The notes beneath the pieces are model-generated. The model made no database searches, had not been told where the DNA came from, and saw nothing but the letters and a program-made list of their open reading frames with translations. DNA of 64,000 nt, from assembly GCF_964204645.1 (NCBI RefSeq), contig NC_134026.1, positions 28,414,650-28,478,649 on the forward strand. The letters run 5' to 3'. The DNA is from Tubulanus polymorphus (Eukaryota; Nemertea; Palaeonemertea; Tubulaniformes; Tubulanidae). Numbering within the stretch: the stretch's first letter is position 1; the number at the start of each line of letters is the position of its first letter. Below are positions 46,094 to 59,400 of this stretch, in pieces. The position numbers and the translations under genes are program-made.

Positions 46094-49000
46094 ATGTCGA
46101 TGGTGAGAGCCGTGTTGAAATGGTGGAAGCTGTATGTGGCGGTATTGCTTCCTTTCCTGTTGTTGCCGATACCGCTTGTATATCAATACTCGGTAAGTGA
46201 CCAGCATGATGATTTGTGATGAAGAATTTCAAAAATAAACTTATTTCTACCTGCTTTTTAGCTGAATCCAATAAATGTTCATTTCTATTCAATTGTCTAG
46301 GAAGTAAAATGTGCATACATCTTGTTATTGATGGCTGTTTTTTGGATGTTTGAGATACTTCCACTAGCAGTGACAGCATTATTGCCTATAGTACTAGTGC
46401 CATTATTTGGCATAGTTGAAGCGAAGAAAGTCGCTCCTAATTACATGAAGGCAAGTTCTCTCCATTTGGTTACATTTATTTCGCATTTCAGATATATGCA
46501 ATATAGTATATAATCATATATTGTACACCATAAATAGTAAACAGCTGCGTTTCACCCGTATATACACTGCGATATAACCCCATCTTGCTACATAAATAGT
46601 TGGTTGATTAGTTATGATATAAAACTGTTAACGTTTGTTATGATGGCGATAAATCCCAGTAAGTATAATTACTCCATAAACGCAACCTTTATAGTAGATG
46701 GATTTAAAAAAAAATCCTGATCTTACTAAACTTGCTTCTGCCCAAAGCCATTTGCCATAATCGCATTTCAAGGTTAATTCTATACATTTTCTAGCAAAGT
46801 TAGTTGCATCTGATTCAGAATCTGATAACGGGAGTCAGTTCAACCTGGAATTGAATCAGTGAAAATGAATATTTAAGTTCTCCATTTTGCGAACAATGTG
46901 CCCTAATGCTCAAGCTAGTTCTGAAATTCACAAATTGATCAAAAGCGTAATATGATCTCGTTCATCATTCTTGTAGGACACAAACATGTTGTTTTTAGGG
47001 GGTTTGATGATGGCAATTTGTATAGAAAACTGGTCGCTTCACAAACGTATAGCACTGAAAGTACTTCAACTCGTCGGCACTAAACCCCGATGGTATGTAA
47101 TATATGTAATGAAACTATTCGTCGTCTCATCAAGTGTATACTTGCATTGTTTGCTAATATTCGGGACCCTGGAAAATTGGGGTAATTTGATCTTTCGTTC
47201 TAACTTGATTTGAAGAAAAGTGTAGAACAAGTAGGTTAAACTCAGTTCTGATATCAAATAATAATGTTATTTTGTTATTGGGTTCCGATTGAATTCTGTA
47301 CTGAATTGATTTTTGGATTTGTACGTTCTATTCCAGGTTGATGTTAGGTTTCATGTTACCGACTTGGTTTTTATCAATGTGGATCAGTAACACTGCAACT
47401 ACTGCTATGATGGTACCGATAGTCGGTGCCGTTCTACAACAAATAAAAATAGGGTCCGAGAAAAGGTCGTTGAAGTATCAGAATAGCGTTGTTTTATCAG
47501 GTCCGTCATAAGCCGATGAATTGAGATACGTACGCATGAATCAATGATTTTTTCCTGAATGAATATTGAAAATCTACGGATTTTCAGATTTTCCAGAAAG
47601 TACGGAGAATACAGGGTGTATTAATGAGGCTGTTGTACCGGCGGAAGGCCTGACTCGGATAGAAACTGCAAAAGAGGAATTAGCGTAAGTTTTAACGGAT
47701 TTCTATCGTGAGGATCGATTACTCTGCACGAAGGTGGTGTCGGATCGGTCGTTTTGTATTATAGCTTTGCAGTGTCAGTACACGTGATATCTTTGGTACA
47801 TTTCCATGTCTATGGTTCATGTCTATGGTTGCTTCGATCCAATGGTAATGGAGTTCTGCTTTCCAAGTTGTCTACCTTCCTCTTATTGAATATGCCACCA
47901 GAAAATATTTCTTTCAGTTTTGAAATGTCACTTGCTAGTGGTGGCTGTGATCTGCTTTACAAGTTTATGAATGTAAGGAATTTTTATTACGCACAGTTCA
48001 TCACCAGAATCTGTCACCCCGTCGCTATCAACAAGTCGTCACTCAATCAACACTCACGCCAGTACTCCCTCACTCGGACATTCGGTGACAAATAGTCAAG
48101 CAAATATAGTCACTGAGAGGTAAAACGTATGATCTGCTTGTTTACCTCTTCTGTGTATTATAGACAAAGCCTAGTACTAATCAAATCTTTTGACCGTACG
48201 AACCTTCACTTACCTTACACACTCGAAGAAACTTCTCCAGTGTCTTACAATTAAATGCATCATTACACAGCTTCTAATCAGATATATGTACGTGATCTTT
48301 CATGATTTACCCTGTTTTAATTTCTGAAACTCAACCATTTCCTAATTAACCTGTGTGTCAAATTTATTTTCAAGCGCTCTTAGTACTGCCTTAGAACTAT
48401 CAATCTTAGTACTCTCTCTAATTCGATGATTTTCAAACTTTCAAGCTTTGTGAAGTGTTAAAAAGTTGAAAATTGATTGAACGATTAAAAAAGTATAGAG
48501 AGACAATGCTCTAGATATGCACAGGTAAGAAATGTACGTAATTTATGTGGAGATAAAGGAAAAATATAAAGTAGAACTTCGTTGATACGAATCTTGTGGG
48601 CAAAAGTGAAATTTTCGTTTTATCCACAGTTTGATAGATATAGATATCATAGCTGGGACATGCTGGAAATCATCGTCATAAACGGGTTTCGTCTTAACCC
48701 TTTCAGTGCGTCTACACCGCAGTGCGGTGTATAAATCAGTGATGGATTTTGCTAGTACACCGCACTGCGGTGTATTGATGTAATTAGTAATTTGTAATTA
48801 TCTCTATTGAAAAATGGCAGCAAGTGTCAAACATAGTGAAATGATAGTAACTAACGATACACCGCACTGCGGTGTAGACGCACTATAGTGGTATGCCCAT
48901 TGTTCAACACACTAGGGTGAAATTTTTGAGAATTTTCAAATTTTCTCCAGCACTATAGGGTACTAATTAGTCAGCACTGAAAGGGTTAAACAGAATCGTA

Positions 49001-51061
49001 TTAACAAGGTTCAACTGCAACGACAAATGATAAGCGATCAAATTGCAATATTTCGGGTTCGTTAACCTCACAAAGGCGAATTATCTCTCTCCGTAGCACG
49101 CTGACCAGTGATAACACTTCAGATACCGAAGATGCGGAATATAAAAGTCTATGTAAAGCAATGTTTCTGTGTATCGCGTATGCGGCGAACGCTGGTGGCA
49201 TTTCGACTTTGACGGGTACCCCGCCTAACTTGGTTTTAACTGGACAACTCGGTGTGTAAGTAACAAAAGTGTGCATTGTGTAGTGCTTTTTTTTCTTTTT
49301 TTTATTACTGATTGATAATAGCATATTTCGTCAGTTTTTTTCGGTATTTTCCAGACTGTTTAAAGGTGATACCGGAATAAACTTCACTACATGGATGGCG
49401 TTTGCATTACCTGTGTCTTTCATCGTGCTAATCCTGTGCTGGACCTGGCTGCAAATTTACTTCATCGGCTGCAAAGCGTGAGTGTTTAGTTTCTGATAGA
49501 AAAATACCGTTTTTCAGATTAATAGCATCTTCTTTTGTTTTGATATTGTAGAACATGTACTGGCTGTTTCAACTGTAAAACTACAGAGAATGACATGAAA
49601 GTCAAAGCTGTCATACAAGAGGAATATCGACGCTTGGGCAAAATGACGTAATACAAAGTTTGATTAAATATAGCGAACAGAATTCACAATTTTGCACGTG
49701 CATGTTCATTTTTCATTTTTCTTTTCTCTAGGTGGGCGCAGTTAACGAGTCTGATATTTTTCATCACTCTCGCAGCGCTTTGGTTAACTAGAAGCCCAAA
49801 ATTCATGCCCGGTTGGGGCGATGCATTTCTCAATGCTGACGGTAAAAGGTAATAATAGATGTAAACTGGATATTTGTATTTTAGGGAGTGTGATGAACTA
49901 ACCCATTTTCGCTTGAATATTTTCAGTTATGTCTCCGATTCAACCGCAGCCATTTTGATCTCAGTCATCTTGTTTATAATCCCGTCCGAGGTTCCGTCGT
50001 GTGGTAAGCATTCTGGAGCTTGAAAACAATATTGTCTTCGGAGCATTTAATAATATTGGAGAAACTATGATTAATTGCTTCGCTCCATATTCAAATACAG
50101 ATCCTTCAAAACCGGTACCACCTTCTCTGTTAGACTGGGAGACACTGACGCACAAAATGCCATGGAACATATTAATTCTGCTAGGTGGCGGATTCGCTAT
50201 TGCAGACGCTTCACAGGTATTCATTCCTACGTTCAAAACATCTAAAGCGGCGGGCGTAGGTCGCAGGCTGTTTACGATACAACGCGATCGTCGTGACGGT
50301 GTGCGACTAGTCCCGCATTAACATTACATTTTTCTTTCCTTATCAGAAATCCGGTTTGTCAGAATGGATCGGTCTCAAACTAGCGGGTCTTTCAGCTTTA
50401 CCAATTTGGGTTATGGTACTGATCATCACGACGATAATAGCGATGTTAACTGAAGTTACCAGTAACACGGCAACGGCCACTTTAATGTTGCCTATTCTGG
50501 CTGAAATGGTAAACTATTGATTAAAGCTGTTAACCATTGGCGCTTTCTCAAGATCGTGAAAAAATGCAATTAGACATCGATTTCATTTATTCCACAGGCA
50601 GAATCTATTCAACTCAACCCATTGTATTTAATGTTACCCGCCACTGTCGCTGCATCCTTCGCGTTTATGTTACCCGTGGCGACGCCTCCAAATGCTATAG
50701 TTTTTGCTTCCGGTCATCTGCGGATTAAAGATATGGTATATATATATATACATACGTAAAAGATATTCCCTTAATGTCAAACAGCTGGAAGATAGCTCAA
50801 ATCCATCAGATATGGGCGGAGAAATATGTTGTGAATGAAATAGGTTTCAATTCATTTTTGATGATGTTATTATTTTTTGTTTAGGCATTGGCAGGTATTG
50901 TGATGAATATATTCGCCATATTTACAGTGACGTTAGGAGTGTGCACGTGGGGCAGATCACTTTTTACTTTAGACGTTTATCCACCCTGGGCTGCTCAGAT
51001 CGCGAACGTCACGACCTTGGCACCGAAAGTAACGTTACCTACAAATCTCACGACCCCTTAG
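46094..51061 (+). CDS. SLC13-family sodium/di- or tricarboxylate cotransporter, 637 aa
   Basis: Fifteen exons: 46094-46192, 46301-46450, 46977-47092, 47337-47500, 47588-47684, 47997-48119, 49097-49255, 49355-49477, 49552-49647, 49732-49848, 49927-50003, 50101-50216, 50347-50508, 50598-50735, 50885-51061. Both diagnostic SNT motifs are present: [11 protein letters not shown] (Ser139-Thr141) and [15 protein letters not shown] (Ser518-Thr520), which in this family form the Na+ and carboxylate sites. About 11 hydrophobic segments, [10 protein letters not shown] and [14 protein letters not shown] also fit. Length is slightly above the usual 570-620 aa because of a Ser/Thr-rich loop in exons 5-7. 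The C-terminus has NVT and NLT glycosylation sites, as in the family. Plasma-membrane uptake of citrate, succinate or sulfate; which one cannot be told. Intron 2 is GC-AG. Confidence 0.93.
48694..48989. mobile_element. piggyBac-like MITE with TTAA target duplication, SLC13 intron 6
   Basis: The 296-bp element starts TTAACCCTTTCAGTGC and ends GCACTGAAAGGGTTAA, i.e. 12-bp perfect inverted ends (CCCTTTCAGTGC) flanked by TTAA on both sides, the target site of piggyBac transposases. It has no coding capacity. Inside are three 17-bp palindromes, ACACCGCA(G/C)TGCGGTGT, at 48714-48730, 48757-48773 and 48859-48875. Confidence 0.85.
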
Positions 51062-51301
51062 GTATCTACACAATACAAGCCGCCATAACCATTCTAAGAC
51101 TACCTTCATTGGCTAGAAATAGGACACTAGAATTAAATGCTAGATCTAAGATTTGAAATAATGTAAATAGAAATGATATTGTAAATATTAAACATTGTGA
51201 GATTTTACCGGTTTTATCACTGACTTATCGTTTTCACTTTACATTACATGAAAAGCTGCAGATTTCCTACAACTAAGTGATTGTTATTTGGAGTTTGGAA
51301 A

Positions 51302-51307
51302 AATAAA
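51302..51307 (+). terminator. Poly(A) signal of the SLC13 gene
   Basis: AATAAA lies about 240 nt after the stop codon; it is the first hexamer downstream. Confidence 0.5.
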
Positions 51308-52423
51308 ATGTTGTTGATCACATGTCAGTGGAGCATGGGGAGCAACTAGCGGTTTCTTCAAAACGCAGAAACATAGAAATGCAGAAACGTAGAAATTGGT
51401 GTGTTAATTTCACGGACAATAAAGGTCTTTTCGTTACAGCTACATGTTAGTAGGGGCTTTTTGCTTCAAGTTGTTTACGATGAACAGCTTCGTAATTTTG
51501 ATTCGTTATAATTGTTTCAAAGTTACGTCTATGAAGGGATACAAGGATTTCTATGTTGATAAAACTAGTCGACTGGTTTGCCCCTTTTCTTCCTGAACTA
51601 TAAGTTTTATCAGTAACTGGCTGCCTTTTGAATGTTCGATTCTTAGAATTACCATTGAACTTGAAGTTGAATGTAATTCAAGAACATTCTTTTTGATTTA
51701 TTGTTTTAATCGTCGATAGAAAAGTCTTGAGTCCAGACATTAATCATTGTCGGCTTATTAAATGGAGCGTACTATGAAGCTAGTAACTCTTTCCCGGTTT
51801 AGCATTGTGTTGCTGGCGTTTTGGATGTTTACGTTTAATGTTATCAGGGTTCATTAACTCTGAAATGATTCCAACTTTATCCTAAAACTGTCAAAATGAG
51901 ATATTTGTTTGTACCAATGCCGCTCTGTCACCTATTGTAGAATGAATGGAAAATTGCAACCGTTATTCGATCGAGACGAATTGATGAATCAGAAAACTGT
52001 GAGCACATGTTTACCGAGTGATGGGGTAAAGTTCAGAATCTGAGGATTTATGCAAAATAATATCTTGGTACATAAAATACGTTATTTCGAGAAATTATAC
52101 ATATATTTAGGGATGGGTATGCTCTTAATTCAATTAGCACAATTTGAACCGGTGCATTTGTTTTTTTTTGTAAAAACAGTCCAATGCTTTCATCAGCGGA
52201 TAAGATTACGTGTTTGTTCTGCGTCGTAAATCATCGAGTTTATTTATTTTGGTGAAACTTATAATTTCTACTAAAGTCGTTAATTAACATACCACTTTTA
52301 AGAGATCACCTTGGTGTCAGCGTTATCTAACCGGGGCACTACGACTCGCGCCACGCGCTGCAACATAAATCTTAAGCCGACACATCAAAGAGTTCGGTGT
52401 CATAATAGGAGTGGGCCATCTAG
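51308..52423. other. Intergenic, nothing recognised
   Basis: About 1.1 kb with no exon or RNA gene that I can support. The 3' edge is the upstream region of the lectin-like gene. Confidence 0.5.
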
Positions 52424-52429
52424 TATAAA
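52424..52429 (+). promoter_or_regulatory. TATA box of the lectin-like gene
   Basis: TATAAA lies 43 nt before the ATG at 52467. A start of transcription some 25-30 nt downstream would fall after the earlier in-frame ATG (52446), which is why 52467 was chosen as the start. Confidence 0.55.
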
Positions 52430-52466
52430 TTTCGATTCTGCTCAGATGTTCAACTCAAACGCGACA

Positions 52467-54079
52467 ATGTATTTTAACGGATTAATCGCGGCATCGCTCC
52501 TCGTGTTATGCGCTGGCGGAGGAAACCAAACCATTGTGAAAAACATGCTGAATGTACTGGAAATAATTCAACAGAGCGTGTCCGGCATAAACAGAATGAT
52601 GGTTGAGGCGCAATACCAGCGGCTCAAAATTCGTGAGTGTTAGTTTCAGCAATCTGCTTTTTTTTCTTAGTTTCTAAGGGGAATGTAGGCCCGTGCCGAG
52701 CTTTTTTGAGGGACAGTACTCTATTTGGCATTATACTTCGAGAAAAAGGCCACTTTTAGAAATATCTTGACCCGAATCTTTTGAGACTGACTCGACTGGA
52801 GGGCACTTTGAAAATACTCGGGGTTCGTTCGTTCCTCCTGGGATGCAAATCAACAGTTTGTCTTCAGGTCGGCAGTTGCTGAGTCTCGGTGATTATTATT
52901 AAAGGATTTCTAGGCGATTTTCTCGTAAATCTTGCATCTATGCCGTTCGATTTTTGATGGATTAAAAAACAAACGGAAAACGATGTAGGTTGAGAACAGT
53001 GTCCGTTCGTGGAGTGCCTGGAGAAATTGGCGTATCGACCCAATCCTGAGACCCATTTCCATCGATTAGATGCAATATATAGCATTAAATGGACAATTGC
53101 ATTCACTTTGTTTTTAGAAATGTTTTTTTTTTCTATTTGTAGATTGCCCTAAAGGATGGATCGGAACGAAAGCGGTTTCCAAATTACACTGCTATAGGGC
53201 GATAAGAATCAAAGACGCAGAAACCGGGGCGACTGCATGCGAACGAATTAATGGAACCTTGGCTGAGTTAAAATCAACGAACGGCCTCTCGATAATTTCA
53301 AATTTACTCGTGTTAAAAACAACGTTCAAAAGTAAGTATCAAATTTCAAAATGGTGAACGAAAGCTGGAATAATAACAAATGCAAAGACTGAAAAATTGA
53401 ATAGTTAATTCGTGTGTTCATTTCACCCGAGTCTGCATACAATAAACACTAACCACATATTGATTGTTTTGATTGGAATTTCAATTATCAGGTACACGTA
53501 TAGAGTTTAGTTTACAATACTATTTGAACAAAAAGCTGCATTCAGAAGGCGGGAAGTTAGCGCTATGTCAAAAAACAAGAAAACACAAAAAGGTAATCCA
53601 ATTGAAGCATTTTCTTAAACGATAGCAATAGATACTCACGTGACGTCATCGTGCACTTGCTCATTGGTTATATGTCGGTAAATAAGGTCTAATAGACATT
53701 TATATAGTGTCACTTTCCTTGAAGATACCGTCGTTTCTCCATGAAGTTCACTCATTTACCCGAAGAAGCTACTAGTAACGAAAGCGCGTACTTTCAATAA
53801 GAATCTATTCAACGTTCAAAGAGTACTGTCTTCACATTATCGACATAACCATTAGAGGCAGTAATAGATGAAATATTGTTTTCATTATATGATAGAGATT
53901 TTACATAACCTACGAACCTATCGATGTTTCAGGAACAGAATATTCATCTATGATAGTAAATGTTTCGTGCGAAATATACGATCGTACCTTTCATAATGTT
54001 TTCAAATTTAATTTCATCTATTTATCAGGTCAAGAAGAATGCGAAATCTCGTCGGGTGCCGAAGGTCAAGGCGACGTAG
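52467..54079 (+). CDS. Small secreted C-type-lectin-like protein with basic tail
   Basis: Four exons: 52467-52632, 53143-53331, 53492-53592, 54029-54079; 168 aa (175 from the upstream ATG). The signal peptide MYFNGLIAASLLVLCAGG is followed by a helical neck (IVKNMLNVLEIIQQSV) and the start of a C-type lectin fold: CPKGWIG, HCYRAI, then ACERINGTLAEL. The second half lacks the usual WND/EPN sugar-binding motifs. It ends in a Lys/Arg-rich tail (KTRKHKKVKKNAKSRR). At about two thirds of a normal domain length it is probably not a Ca2+-dependent sugar binder. It could be a lineage-specific effector or matrix peptide. Poly(A) signal at 54163-54168. Confidence 0.7.
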
Positions 54080-55522
54080 CTCACGGAAACGTTTTCGTAT
54101 TTGCATGTATATATATTTGATATGCTCTCGGGATTTTTAAGTCAGACAGAATTATTTTGAGAAATAAATTCATTCATATGCATAATACATTTATTTATAC
54201 ATAGCTCTTCATATTTTTGTATTTTGAGTGTCGAATTTGGAGACTTCGTTTCAGGATTTTCAAGATCACTGGCGGTCGTTTCTTCTACACAAAACTTTGG
54301 ATTATGGGATTGTTGAATTAATGCTTTACAATCAGTATTGAGTTCAAGGATTTCCACAATCGCTATCCCTTCAAAAACTGATCGCCAATTCTCCTACCTG
54401 GACCCGAGGCACTCTTACTTGAAAACTGCAGTTTTTTCCCTGGCCAACAGACATATCGCCGTGCAAGTATGACTTCACTATCAAATGGGGATCGTTTGAC
54501 TGAGGAGATTGGGAACGGGCAATGGATAATTTGAACTGTCGTCCGAAGAAACGACTGAAACAAAGATAACACAAAAAAACCCTATTTCATTTATACAATG
54601 TTAATTTAATTCATTCGCATATATTTTCGTTACATGGATTTTTTTACGCACATGTATAATTACACTTTAATTTATCATATTCATATCACAAAGCCATCAA
54701 TTATTTTTGGACGGGTTGTCCACACTTTCTTTGCAACTGCGCCATCTATCGGTTCCACCTCGTGCGCTTATCAAGAAGTCTGGAACGCGGCGCGGGTCCA
54801 TAGAATCAGTACATTAGTCTCATTACTGAATTACTGAAGGTGAAACGATATCGAAAAGAGTTATTGCGATACGAATTCCACGTATCAACAATTTATTCAA
54901 AGATTAGTAGGCTCTATGAAGCTCTTAACAAATATTCATTGAATACATTAGACGGAACGGATAATCAACTTTCGTTGTTTAAAACATACCATGGACAAAT
55001 ACAGATTGGCGAAGATCGAAATCAACCCGCGCAAACATTCTCATTCAGTGCTGGACAATCTTTAGTTTACTAACGCACTGAGAAAGCCAAGCACCGCAAC
55101 CCATAATCCTCTCCAAATATTCAAAATAATAAACGATACTATTTTACTAGTAAAATATATATATATATATATAATACATACTATTCAACTTCCCAGCTCA
55201 AACATTTGCATTGATAAAAAGACGGAATATCTATCGACCTCGTCGTTATAGATCTGATGTCTACAGCAGTTTCGCTCTATTACGGGATGTTCAAATGGAA
55301 AATATTTTAACGCCATGATTTGATGATTTTTTTTTCAAACATTCATATTGGTCAGCCGCCTGTAGCTTTAACAAGGCGTTGTCTCAAATATACATATAAA
55401 AGTACATATATATTTTCAAACTGCTACATTTTTGTTATAAATAAGCATTCGATGCTCTAATAATATATGTATAATATACTAAACCGAGTTTACATGATTC
55501 AAATGTAATGATGGTTTATAAG
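54080..55522. other. Intergenic, nothing recognised beyond a poly(A) signal
   Basis: AATAAA at 54163-54168 serves the lectin-like gene. The rest has only short frames (for example 54840-55073) without domain or splice evidence, plus an (AT)n run near 55157-55172. Confidence 0.5.
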
Positions 55523-56458
55523 TCAAGGTATCAATTTCTTGTCAGCGATGAGTTGCTGATTAACTTCATCGCTAACGTTGTACACGATCTTAACTTGGAT
55601 TTTCGGGCGGCAACAAGTGAGTCGGCAGCAAAACGCGGCTTGTACGATACATACTACGGCGTTGATGGATAGAAACACGCACCGAGCAATGAATAGTGTA
55701 GCGTGGTGATTTTTGATGGCAAGGAATTCCTCTTCAGGGGTTTTGATGTACGACATCATGCCCGTGTCATCGGTGACGTATTCTCCGACGTGATTCCACG
55801 CGTCACCGAGTTCCCGTGTGACGTCAGTCATAGCGATGAGCATCGCTACTGAAGCCGAACCCATTGCACAGATTACGCAGAAAACCAAACACGTAACGTG
55901 CAGGGCCATACGCGAGAATCGTCCAGCCACAAATGTGAAAATGGCCGCCAGAAAACAAAGCAGAGTCTCTCCGAATACGATAGATGTGTCTGATTTTCTG
56001 TCTTTAGCATCTCCGGACATGTAGACACCGTCGATTATTAGCAAAACGACACCGCATACCAACTGTAAAGTGCCGATGATGATCGATTTTCGGAAGAAAT
56101 TTGAAACAGCTTCCCAGTTTCCTAGAAATATATAGTTGCTTCAATATCATCTGACGAAACAAAGGTTAACGTAACAAAGCAAGCGGCATATCCCGTAGAA
56201 TATTCCATGTAAAAACAGAAAGGAGGAAATATAAGGTTGATAGACGACACATTTTCGTTCAAGTCCAATTCTAATTTACTCACCTTCACCGTTTATGGGT
56301 TTACTTGTAATACGGGCGTCTCCGAATTCAGAGGATGTAATTTGAATGTGTAGGGCTGCGTTAGAATTTTCGTGTTGGGCTGTTATATGGCCGTGTGGGT
56401 TCTCGTGGCTGTCCACGAGCATTTCATGTTTTTCTGACGCCATTTCTGAGGCCTTCAT
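55523..56458 (-). CDS. Four-transmembrane protein (MS4A/tetraspan-like), 257 aa
   Basis: Two coding exons (minus): 56458-56284 and 56121-55523, joined in phase 1. An acceptor (CTCTTTCAG) directly precedes the ATG (MKASEMASEKHEML), so a noncoding first exon lies upstream. A polar His-rich N-terminal tail of about 65 aa is followed by four hydrophobic segments (about IIIGTLQLVCGVVLLIIDG, IVFGETLLCFLAAIFTFVAG, VTCLVFCVICAMGSASVAML and ARCVFLSINAVVCIVQAAF). There is a larger loop between TM3 and TM4, and a Cys-rich juxtamembrane stretch (CCRLTCC) suited to palmitoylation. Topology and size fit MS4A/CD20-like proteins, but sequence identity is too weak to assign. Role unknown. Confidence 0.78.
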
Positions 56459-59400
56459 TCTGAAAGAGACAAAATGTGGTAATGATGAATATGGTAAAAA
56501 CATGTACTTGAATGAATAATAGCGAAAATATATACATAAGGACATCGGTAACTACGTGAAAAGAGAAAGCCAGGTCGATGTGATACGTGTCCTTGCAAAA
56601 CTTTCAGGACTTAATCACAGCGAAGATAGACTCAATCCAAAACTACTGAACGAGTTGCAGTTCATAAAAGGATAAAAATATGTGACACCAGCAGCTGACT
56701 TCATAATCAATGATTGACTACGTGTTAGTTTTATTTTCATTTTATTGTAATCACCACCTAAACCTATATAATGAATGTCAACCTTAAAAATTGATGGCTA
56801 AAAATCCAGAAAACTTTTTAACGATACGTATATATATAAAAATACGATCTTTTGCCTGTGTGATCAAACATTCAAGACGAAATTAGATCGATTCAAAATC
56901 GATTAAGTTGAGACGATGTCATTGTTATTTTGAATAATGAAGAAATAAACGGACGTCATGGACTCGTACAGATGTCCTGAAAACTGGCTACCCTTCAATA
57001 GAGTTGATAAAGCACCATGTAGTCCACTGGACACAATAGCAAGTGATCCAACAGCTTGCAGTATTATCAGTATTCTATAGCGTTCAGGACAGTTGTACTA
57101 AAGTCTTTTGACGTCATGATACACACAGCTGTATCTTCAGCTAGGTTTCCTTCCTTCGCAATAATCCCACAAATATTCACGCTGTCGATATGCTGTTTTT
57201 CTATTACAGACAAACGCCTTTTCTCACTAGCGCGTACGATAGACAACTTTTTACTTTACAACAACAAGGTCAGACAAAAAGAGGATAATTTAGTATGATG
57301 AATATAGGGTCTTTCCACACGGCAAACTCCCAATCCTCTGTCGTATTTGGGTGATATGACAAACCTGTGCGACCGTACACAGGTTCTTCACTCTATCATC
57401 ACACACTTCAGAAAGGGGTACAAAAAATCAAGACCAAATTTTTATCATTGTTCACATTGTCGTGATCACCGATATCATCGACCTACAAATTATCTATATC
57501 ATAAGAATATATATTCGTATGCCCCGAAAATGATTAAAAATTGCTGGTGCGATACTCCAAAGAATTTTTTCCTTGTTGCACGCATGAACACGAAAACTCT
57601 CCTTATAGATTCATCAATGAAAATTCTTATTTACATGACAATTTCATCAACCAAATTTATGATTATGTATAGATCAATTCCTTCCTTTTTTAAACGTAAA
57701 TCGCTTTCAAACCGAACACGACTTGAATTGAAACTGGTTTCTTATCTAAAAGATCAAGTATATATATCATTGTTATCCTAATTCTGGAACAGTTGTGTAA
57801 GGGGATCGGAACTCATTCCGTCGTTCGAAGAATGACTACAGAAAAAAATGAATAAATGCGATTTCAGAATAAAAAGAATCTCAATCGTATTGGATGTCTG
57901 CCAAAGATATTGAGCCACAGGCAGTAAAACCGCCCGTATACCACAGGTTTCTTGATGTCATTAATTGACGAGAACAAAGAATTAACCGCACGAGACTCTA
58001 TTATCGTAAAGTTCAGCCGAGAAGTTCATTAAACATGGTTCAACCAAATGGAGGGGAGGTATAGACCTAATAACTGAACTTAGATGACACTGAACATTAT
58101 AGATAATGAATCAATTGGTATCAAAACAGAATATTTTCGCGAGAACTATAAAATCTAGACCCGTTAGATCTGTGTCGTGCAAGGCTTTAATTTTCATTGA
58201 ACTATAAAGCTACGTAAATTTGTTCTTCGCGATAAATAGAAAACAGGACGGTGCCTTTCCAGGACAAATGTATTTTTAGTGAAAGGCAGCAATTATGCAT
58301 TTAAAACTGGAAAGAAACTTGGCATAAATACGTCATTTATAAACAATAATCTATTAATAAACAAGTTAACCCATAACGCGATTACACGAAATAGTGTCAC
58401 GGAAATCAGCTGATCCAAAACTGGGATTCTAGTTTACCGTGTCATTCAACTACCCTTCACAAATAATACCCACATAGAATTCAAATGAATACTTGAGGAT
58501 GACATGCAAATGTTTAGTTCTTCAATAATACTACGTCTCCCTGCTCGCCCGGACAGGCATGGTAGAGACACTGTTCAAAAAAGATCTCTAGTTTTTAGTC
58601 GACTTTATTTCATATGTCAGTAATTGAAATGAAAGACGAATGTCAAAGTTTCCCGACAACTTAAAAATGGGACATTTTACTGTGTCTGGAAATGATATCA
58701 TATTTAGATAGTTGAGGTCTTGTAATTCGCGCTCAGTCATGATTGCATGTTTTGTGATATTTTTTCCAAAAACAGCTGGTAGTTTAACCTTCTCTAGAAA
58801 TGTAGTATATATATTGTATTGTATGAATAATTCATTCATTAAAAACTTAAATCAACCACTCACATGAACGTCGAATTCGACATTTTTGAAAGATGCAAGA
58901 ATTTGACTACAGTTCAACATTACGTAGTTGTAAAAATAATCCTGATTTGTTCACATATCAGTTTAGAAAAAATTAACAGGATTTGTACCAAAAACTGACA
59001 TGATTATAACATTTGATATGGAGAATTCAATCTGACGTCTAACATTACTACACGATAAGAATAATACTGGTACTTACTTATATCTTGAGAAGTGAAACTA
59101 GAGCGAGGAGTAAAATAGCAGACGATAAACTGTTGAGACCAGACGAGAGATCGAATGAAAGGATAAAATGATTGTCTTCAACGTTACGATGTCCTCGGTT
59201 ATAATGGTTCAACTTTTTCACAGCGAAAAGTTTTATAAGCGAAAATTCCAGGCACCAATTTGGCAATGATGACAATAGTGTGAATTAATAATGTACTAAA
59301 TCTACATCGACGCACATGGAACGCGTGCACACGCAGTCAAGTCACATGACTGTTCTCGGTGTGTACAGTTGGGAGGGTTTCACCGGGAAACAGGTTCAAC

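Noticed and set aside
49001-49324. 107-aa minus-strand frame over SLC13 exon 7
   Set aside because: It is the antisense shadow of a coding exon that has good splice sites and family motifs on the plus strand.
57347-57781. 144-aa plus-strand frame
   Set aside because: It is Lys/Tyr/Ser-rich with no domain, no promoter or poly(A) context, and a composition like the AT-rich background.
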